From assembly GCA_031265875.1 (NCBI GenBank), contig JAISCA010000025.1, positions 1 through 56,588 on the forward strand: a stretch of DNA of 56,588 nucleotides, given 5' to 3'. The DNA is from Propionibacteriaceae bacterium (GTDB lineage Bacteria > Actinomycetota > Actinomycetes > Propionibacteriales > Propionibacteriaceae). Below, piece after piece: positions 11,701 through 20,700 of this stretch. A program made the position numbers and the translations under genes. How positions within the stretch are numbered: position 1 is the first letter of the stretch; each line of letters begins with the position of its first letter. The notes under the pieces were generated by a model. That model did not search any database. It was given only the letters and a program-made list of their open reading frames with translations, and was not told the origin of the DNA.

Positions 11701-14700
11701 TGGGCGGCAGGCCGTCCCTGGTCACCTCGACCCGCGTCACACGACCAGGCACGACCGGATTGGCGTTGCTGACGCAAACCGAGCCGGGGATGAAGGTGAC
11801 ATCAGTCGGGCTATTCACCACATCTTTGGCCTGGTTATTGACCGGCACCGTGGCGGTGACGGCGTAGACGCCGGCGATCTGCGAACTGACCGTGATCGAG
11901 CAGGTGCCATTGGCCCCGGTCAGGCAGGTCTGCTGCGACAGGCTGGCCTGCGGGTTGGGCTCGGTCGAAGAACCGGGCAGGAATGGGGCCGAGAAGGAGA
12001 CCGGGACGTCTTGCAACAGGGTGCCTTGGGCGTCCCGCACCAGGACCTGGGCGGTGTACGAGCTACCGACCGTCAGCGGTCCGGCCGGCGTCACCGTCAG
12101 GACCGACTTAGTCGGATCAGGATCAGTCTGGTTGAAGCGGATCTGGCTCAGCACGCCGGTGGCCGGATCGAGACCGTCGATCGTGACCGTGGCGGTGTAG
12201 ACGCCTGGACTGAACGAGGTCCAATACAACTCGATGGTGCCATCTGGCCTGGTCTGAGCGGTGTTGGTCTGCGGCGTCAGAGCCAGGTTGCCAGTGGCCG
12301 CCTGAGCCCGGACGTTGGCCAAGCTGACCGCGTTGCCGAAGGTGTCGTAGGCGTAGATCCGGGCCATGTCCTGACTGTTGCCGTCCGACAGCCGGTCGTT
12401 GTCGATCATCTCGGCCCGAGTGACATGGCTCGAAATGACCGGGGTGCAGTTGGTGACGCAGACGCCGCCAGCGACGAAGGTCGCCGTCGGATGAGCATTC
12501 AAGAGCACGTTATTGACGGTGGCTTGGACGTCGAATTTACCGACCAAGCGCGAGTTGATGTAGAAGGTGTAGGTGCCGTCGCCGTTGTTGGAGACGAAGG
12601 AACCGGTCAGGTGAGGCGCCGTGTCGGGCGTCTGCGAGGTGGCCGTGACGGTGAAGTCGGCCTGGGTCAGGTTCGGGATCGGGTTGTGCGAAGCCGAGGA
12701 GTCCTTGACCGTGACGATGACCTGGACGTTCTGGCCCGCTATCTGCTGGGTCGGGTTGATGACGACGGTCGAGAGGTTGGGGTCGATGGACCCGTAACCG
12801 TAGGTGACCGAGGCGGTCTTGACGACACCCTTCACCGTCAACTCAGTGTTGTAGGTGTTGGTCTGGGTGGCGGAGAAGACGTAGGCGTACTGTCCATTGC
12901 CTTGGAAGGTCGGGCCGGAGACCACGGTCAGACCACCGTTGACGAGGCTGATATCAGCCGCCGTGATGTCATTGATCGAGTTGTTCTGAGCGTCCTTGAC
13001 GGTCAGAGTGCCAGTGACCTGCTGGCCCGGGATCTGGTTGGCCGGCTCGATCACCCAGGTGGTGTGGGCGGCCGAGATCTGATCGGGCACGAAGTTGAGC
13101 GTGATGGGCGAACCAGTCGGCGTCTTGCCCTGGACCTGGACCGTGGCGACGTGCGGACCGGCCACCGTCGAGGTGAACTGGATCTCCGAGAAGCCATCGT
13201 CATTGGTGCCGGGAGTGCCGGGGACGATGCGCAGGTCGGTGTCAGTGGTGGCGGGCTCGACCAGCGCGCCTGGCACCGGGTTACCCCACTTGTCGAAGGC
13301 GTAGAGCCAAGCCTTGTCTGGCGTCGAACCGTCGGCCGGCGAGTTGTCTTGCCCGACCACGACGCGGGAACGCTGCTCCGACGGCAGACTCGGATCGACC
13401 GGGTAGCAGTTATTGGGCTGGGTGCAGACCTCGTCGGCCTGCCAAGCCCGCGACTGGGCCATGCCGATTGGGCCGGTGCCGAGTCTGGCGTTGATCGAAT
13501 AGGTGCCGGACTTGGTCGAAGACAGCGTCACCTGGCAGGTGCCACTAGCCGTGGTGCAGGAGGCCAAGCCGCCGCCCCAGACCGGGCCAACCTCATTCTC
13601 GCCCAGTTCGAAGGTGACCACCTCACCGCTGACCGGGGCGCCGAAGGTGTCGTTGACGGTGGCGGTGATGGTGTAGGTGCTGGTGGAGCCGGTGCCGACC
13701 ACCAGCGGACCAGGCGGATTGATGGTGAAGCTGGAACGGTCACGATCACCGATGCCGACGCCGAAGCTCAAGGTGATGGGCGAGGCGTTCGGCGTCAGAC
13801 CGCCGACCGTGACATTGGCGATATGGTCGCCAGCCGCAGTCGAGGCGTACCAGATGGTCGAAGTGCCGTCCGCGCCGGTGGCCAGGATGGTGCTAGCCGG
13901 CTGGATGAACAGATCGCTGTCAGTGGTGGTGGAGGCGACGATGGCACCGGAGACCGGGTTGCCGTAAGCGTCGTAAGCGTAGACCCGGGCGTTGTTGTGG
14001 TCGACACCGTCGAACTTGGCCCCATTCTTGGTCACTACGACCCGAGTGATGTCGGTCGGGTTGATCGGCGTGCAGGCGGTGACACAGATCGGGCCAGCCA
14101 CGAACGTGACATTGACTGGACTGTTGGACAGATCCGCATTGCCGCCGACGTTGTTCGGCATGGTGGCGCGAACCTGGTAAGTGGTGGCGACCTTGCTGGT
14201 GACCTGAACCGAGCAGGTGCCGGCGGTGGAGCCGGAGCCATCCGTGGTGCAGGTGTTGACATTGTTGACGAAAGCCAAACCACTGGGCTGGCCGGTGGGG
14301 AGGGAGAAGGTGATCAGCACGCCGTTGACACGGTTCAGGCCGGTCGAATCCAGCACCGTGGCCGTGACAGTGTAGGTGCCACCGGCGATCAACGGAACAG
14401 TCGCAGTCGACGGGACCGGCGTGACGGTCAGGAATGACTTGCTGGGATCGACGTCGCCCTCGAGGAAGTTGAGAGTGATGGGCGAACCAGTCGGCGTCTG
14501 ATAGGCGACCTGGACGTTGGCCGGGTGGGCTCCCGCCACAGCCGAGCTGTACTGCAGGACGACCGTGCCATCGACACCGGTACCGCCCTGAGGGTTCGGT
14601 GTCAGGACGTTCAGCGTCGAGTCGTTCGAAGTGGTCGAGACGGCGGCGCCCTCGACGGCGTTGCCATAGGTGTCATAGGCCCAGACCGTGGCCTCGTCGA

Positions 14701-17700
14701 CACCGTTGGGCCGCTGGCTGTCCTTGGTCACCTCGACCCGGGTGACCCGGGTCGGATCGACCGGCTGGCAGTTGCTGACGCAAACCGAACCGGGGATGAA
14801 GGCGACATTGGTCGGGCTCTCTTGAATATTGGTGGCCTGGCCCTGGACTGGCACCTTGGCGTAGACGGCGTAGACGCCGGCGATCTTCGAAGTGAACGTG
14901 ATCGAGCAGGTGCCGTTGAGACCGGTGTAGCAGGTCTGCTGCGACAGATTGGCCACCGGGTTGGGCTCGTTCGAAGAACCGGGCACGAATGGGGCCGAGA
15001 AGGAGACCGTGATGCCTTCCAGGGGCGTGCCTTGGGCGTCGCGCACCTCGGCCCGGGCGGTGTAGGTGCCACCGACCACGATCGGGCTGGCCGGCATCAC
15101 CGTCAAAGTCGACTTGGTGGGATCGGGCTGGGTCTGGCTGAAGCGGATCTGGCTCAGCACACCAGTGGCCGGATCGAGGCCGTCGACCGTCACCGTGGCG
15201 GTGTAGACGCCCTCGTTCAACGAGGTCCAAGCCAACATGGCGGTGCCGTCCAGCCCGGTCTGAACGGTGGCGATCTGCGGCATCAGGGCCGCGTTACCAG
15301 CGGCCGCCTGAGCCCGGACATTGGCCAGACTGACCGCGTTGCCATAGGTGTCATAGGCGTAGATCCGAGCCGTGTCCTCGCTGGTGCCATCCGACAGCTG
15401 ATCGTTGTCGACCATCTCGGCCCGAGTGACATGGCTCGAAATGACCGGGGTGCAGTTGGTGACGCAGACGCCGCCGGCGATGAAGGTCGCCTCCGGATGA
15501 TCATTCAAGAGCACGTTATTGACGGTGGCCTGGACGTTGAATTTACCGACCAGTTGCGAGTTGATGGTGAAGGTGTAGGTGCCATCGCCGTTGTTGGAGA
15601 CGAAGGAACCAGTCAGATGGGGCGCATCGGCGGGCACCTGCGAGGTGGCCGAGACGGTGAAGGCCGACTGGGCCAGATCCGGGATCGGGTTGTGGGCGGG
15701 CGAGACGTCCTTGACCGTGATGATGACCTGGATGTTCTGACCCGCCCTTTGCTCGGTCGGGCTGATGTCGACTGTCGAAGCGCTGGCGTCGACCTCGCCG
15801 TAACCGTAGGTGACCGAGGCGGTCTTGGTGACGCTGCGCACCGTCACCTCGGTGTCATAGGTGGCGGCGGCGCTGGCGTTGAAGACGTAGACGTACTCGC
15901 CACTGCCATTGCCTTGGGCGGTCGGCCCGGAGACCACAGTCAGACCATCGTCGACGAGACTGAACTCGGTGGCGGCCACCCCGTCGATCAGGTTGCCCTG
16001 GTCGTCCTTCAGGGTCAGGGTGCCGGTGACGGTCTGGCCGGGCAGCTGGGTGGCCGGATCGATCACCCAGGTGGTGTGGGCGGCTGAGATCGGGCCGGGC
16101 TTGAAGTTGAGCGTGATGGGCGAACCAGTCGGCGTCTTGCCCTGGACCTGGACCGTGGCGACGTGCGGACCGGCCACCGTCGAGGTGAACTGGATGCGTG
16201 AGACGCCCTGCGCATTGGTGCCGGGAGTGCCGGAGACGATGTGCAGATCGGAGTCCGTGGTGGCGGGCTCGACCAAGGCGCTGGGCACCGGGTTGCCCCA
16301 CTTGTCGAAGGCGTAGAGCAAGGCGCTGTCCGGGGTTGAACCATCGGCCAACTGGTCATCGACATCGACCACCACGCGGGTGCGCAGAGCAGCCGACAGA
16401 CCCGGATCGACCGGGGTGCAGCCGGATGGCGCGGCGCAGACCTCGTCGGCCTGCCAAGCCCGCGACTGGGCCGTGCCGATGTCTCCGGCCTGGATCGCGG
16501 CGGAGATCGAGTAGGTGCCGGACTTGGTCGAGGACAGCGTCACCTGGCAGGTGCCGCCGACGGTGGTGCAGACGTTCTGCCCGCCGCCCCAGACCGGTCC
16601 GACTTCGCCATCGCCCAGCCTGAGGGTGACCACCGCGCCGGTCACCGGCTGGTCGAAGATGTCGTTGACCGTGGCGGTGATGGTGTAGGTGCTGGTGGAG
16701 CCGGTGCCGACCACCAGCGGGCCGGGCGGATCGATGATGAAGCTGGAATGATCCGGATCACCGATGCTGGAGCCGAAGGCCAGGCTGACGGGCCAGCCAC
16801 CGGCCGGCGGCAGACCGCCCACCGTGACATGGGCGCCGTGGCTGCCGGCCACGGTGGAGGCGTACCAGATGGTCGAGGTGCCGTCAGTGCCGGTGTTTTC
16901 AATCGTAGGCTGGACGGTCAGGTTGGCCCCGTCCGGGATGCTGGCGACAGCCGCCCCCGGAACTGGGTTGCCGTAGGTGTCGAAGGCGAAGACCCGCACG
17001 ATGTCGTGGTCGATGCCGTCGAAGTTGGCCCCGTTCTTGATGATCTCGACCCGGCTCCACTTGGTCGGATCGGTCTCCTCGCAGTTGCTGACGCAGATCG
17101 GACCGGCCCTGAACGTGACCTCGACCGGGCTATTGGACAGGGCGGTCTGGACGCCAGCGGCGTTCGGCATGGTGGCACCGACCTGGAAGGTCTTGGCCTC
17201 CTTGCTGCTGACCAGGACCGAGCAGGTGCCGGCGGTGGCGCCGGTGCCGGTGGTGGTGCAGGAGCTGACGCCGTTGACGAAGGTCAGGCCGGGCTGGCCG
17301 GAGAAGGTGATCGGGATGCCGTTGATGCGGTTGACGTTGGTCGAGTCGAGCACCGTGGCGGTGATGGTGTACATGCCACCAACGGCCTGCGGATCGGCCG
17401 GTGGAACGACCGGTGTGACCGTCAGGTATGAGTTGCTCGGCTCACCCGGGTTGGCCACGAAGACGAGCGAGATCGGGGAGCCGGTGGGCGTCTGACCGTC
17501 GACCACGACGTCAGCCGGGTGGGCGCCGGCCACGACAGAGGTGTAGCGCAGGATGCCGGTGCCGTCGGAACCGGTCGTGACGCTGGACGTCACAATGGTC
17601 AGACCGGAGTCGGTCGTGCTGGTGTTGAAGGTGGCGGCGACGGCGTTGCCGAAGGTGTCATGGGCGTAGACCGTGGCCTCGGCCGTCTGACCCGGCGGCA

Positions 17701-20700
17701 GACCGCTCTTGGTCACCTCGACCCGGGTGATCCGGGTCGGGTCGACCGGCTGGCAGGCGGTGACGCAGACCGGGCCGGCCGTGAAGGTGACCGGCGTCGG
17801 GCTATTGGTGGCATGAGTGGCTTGGCCTTGGACCGGCACCGTGGCGGTGACGTTGTAGGTGCCAGCGATGCGCGAGGTCAAGGTGACCGAGCAGCGACCG
17901 TTGAGGCCGGTCTGGCAGGTCAGATCGGACAGGGTGGCGGACGGATTGGGCTCGTTCGAAGAACCGGGCACGAATGGGGCCGAGAAGGAGACCGTGATGC
18001 CCTCCAGCGGCGTGCTCTGGGCGTCGCGCACCAGGATCTCGGCGGTGTAAGTGCCGCCGACGGTCAAGGGGCCGTCCGGCGTGATGGTCAAGATGGCCTC
18101 GGCCGGCTGGGTCTGAGTGAAGCGGATCTGGTTGAGGACGCCACCGACAGTCGGGGTCAAGCCGTCGGCCGTGACCGTGGCGGTGTAGACGCCCTGGATG
18201 AGCGAGGTCCAAGACAGCACCACAGTGCCGTCGAGGCCGGTCACGTCAGAGTTGGTCTGCGGCGTCAAGGCCAGGTTGCCAGCGGCGGCCGTGGCCACGA
18301 TCGGGGCGTTGGGCACCGGGTTGCCGTAGGTGTCGTAGGCGTAGATCCGGGCCTGGTCCTGGCTGTTGCCATCCGACAGCTTGTCGTTGACGATCATCTC
18401 GGCCCGGGTGATGTGGGTCGGGTCGATCGGGCTGCAGTTGGTGACGCAGACGCCGCCGGCGATGAAGGTGATGGGCGGATGGGCGTTCAAGAGGAAGCCC
18501 TGGACCGTGGCCTGGACGGCGAAGGGGCCGACCAAACGCGAGGTGACGTTGAAGGTGTAGGTGCCGTCGCCGTTGTTGGAGACGAAGCTAGCCGTCAGGT
18601 TGGGCACGCCCGGCGTCTGCGAGGTGGCCGTGACGGTGAAGTCGGACTGAGTCAGATTGTTGATCAGGTTGTGGGCGGCCGAGGAATCCTTGACCGTGAC
18701 CGTGATCTGGACGTACTGGCCCACCACCTGCTGCGGCGGATTGACCGTCACGAGCGAGGCGTTGACGTCGATGTCGCCGAAGCGGTACTGCACCGAAGCG
18801 GTCTTGGTGACGGTGTCGACCGTCACCACCGGGTCATAGGTGCGCGTCACATCAGCGCTGAAGACATAGGTGTAGACACCGGGCGTGGTCTGGGTCGGCC
18901 CGCTGACGACGGTCAGGCCGTCGGCGTCGAGGTCGAAGTCCCCCGCCACCAGATCGTCGATCGGGTTGCCGAAGGCGTCCTGCACCGTGACGGTGCCGGT
19001 GACCTGAGAACCAGGGACCTGGGTGGTCGGGCTGATGCCGAAGCTGGTGTTGGTGTCATCCGGCGACGCGGCGCTGAAGCTGACCATAGGCGAGGTCGTG
19101 TTGACGATGCCCTGGACCGAAGCGGTGGCTTCGTAATCGCCGACCACGGTGGAGTAGACCTGGAAGGTGTAGACGCCGTTGGCGCCCTCTTGGAAGCTGC
19201 CGGGCACGACCTGGACATTGGTCGAGGCGGTCCAGCTGCTGTGATCCTGAGGATCGACCACCTTGAGGTAGCTGAGGTTGAGGTCGTCCAAGGCCAAGCC
19301 GGGCACACCGTTGACACCGGTGCTGTCCAAAACGGTGACGGTGGCCTCGACCGTGGCCCCGGCGTCGTCGGAGACCAAGGCGGAGCCCGGGTCGAGCTGG
19401 AAGCTGACGCTGCCCAGGCCGCCGATCAGGAAGGTGACCTGGTCGGTCAGCTCCATGTCGGGGGCGGCCGGCATGGGCACCTTGGCGGTCAAGGTGTAGG
19501 TGTCGGCGGTGGAGGTGGTCAGAGTCCAGACGTACTCACCGACGTTGGGGCCGGTGCCGGCGACCGGGCCGGTCAAGCGGGTCAGAGAAGAGGCGTAGGC
19601 CAGATCCGGGGTGACGCCGGGGATGCCGTTGCCGTATTGATCCTTGACCCACAAGGTGGCGGTGGCGGTGCCTTGGACCTGGAGGCTGTCCGGGGTGACC
19701 ACGAAGCTGGACATGGTCTCATCGGGGTCGTCGGGCACGAAGGTGACCTGACGGGCCGCGCTGTTGAAGGTGACGCTGGACACGACCGCGGTGATGTCCT
19801 TCAGCCCGGCCACTTCCGAGGTCAGATCCCAGGTGTACTTGCCCTCGTCGCCGGGGCTGGTCAACTCCTGGAAGTTAGTCAGGCTGACATCGTCCGGAAG
19901 GGAGGTCAGCACCACGGCGGTGGAGGGCAGACCAGTGATGGGACGGTCGTGCTGGTCACGCACGGTGACGGTGGCGACGACGTTCTGTCCGACGGTCTGA
20001 GAGGTGTGGGACAGAGTCAGGTCGGAGTAGGTGTCCGTCGGCTCCGGCACCCGCCAGATGACGTCCTGGGCCAGTTCGAGGCCAGTGCTCGGGACGACCG
20101 AGATCTCGGTGTCGCAGACGGTGTCGCCGGTGGCGGTCAGGTTGAAGGTGTAGACCCCATCGCCGACCTCGGTGAAATCGCTCAGGCTGGCGCAGCCAGT
20201 GGTGATGTTGAGGCTGTCCTGGGTCCGGTCGGGAACCGGGTTGTCGTACTCGTCCCTCAGATTCAAGGTCGCGACAGCGATCTCATCCAGCAGGTTGTCG
20301 TCCGGGGCGACGCTGAAGGTGGTGTAGTCGCCCGTGACCGGGCCGACGGCGTAGACCCGGGTCTGCGGCGAGCCGGTCACACCGGTCAGCGTGTTGCCGT
20401 TGTCCGGATCCGGAATCTGAGCGTGCAGACGGACGGAGCCCGGCTTGGTCGAGCTGAAGGTGACGCTGGCGACGCCGCTGGCGTCGGTCGTGGCCGTGGT
20501 GGCGGAGAGGCCGCCCGAGCCGGCGTCGAAGGCCGAGCCGTCGAGCGCGTCATAGCTGAAGGTGACGGTGGCGTTGGGCTTCAGGTTGTCATCGCCGTCC
20601 CGCACAGTGACATTGATGGTGTAGGTGTTGGCGCTGCTATCGCCCACGATCAGGGAGACGCCCGGGCTGACCGTCATCTCGGAGTGGTCGGGCCGGCCGT

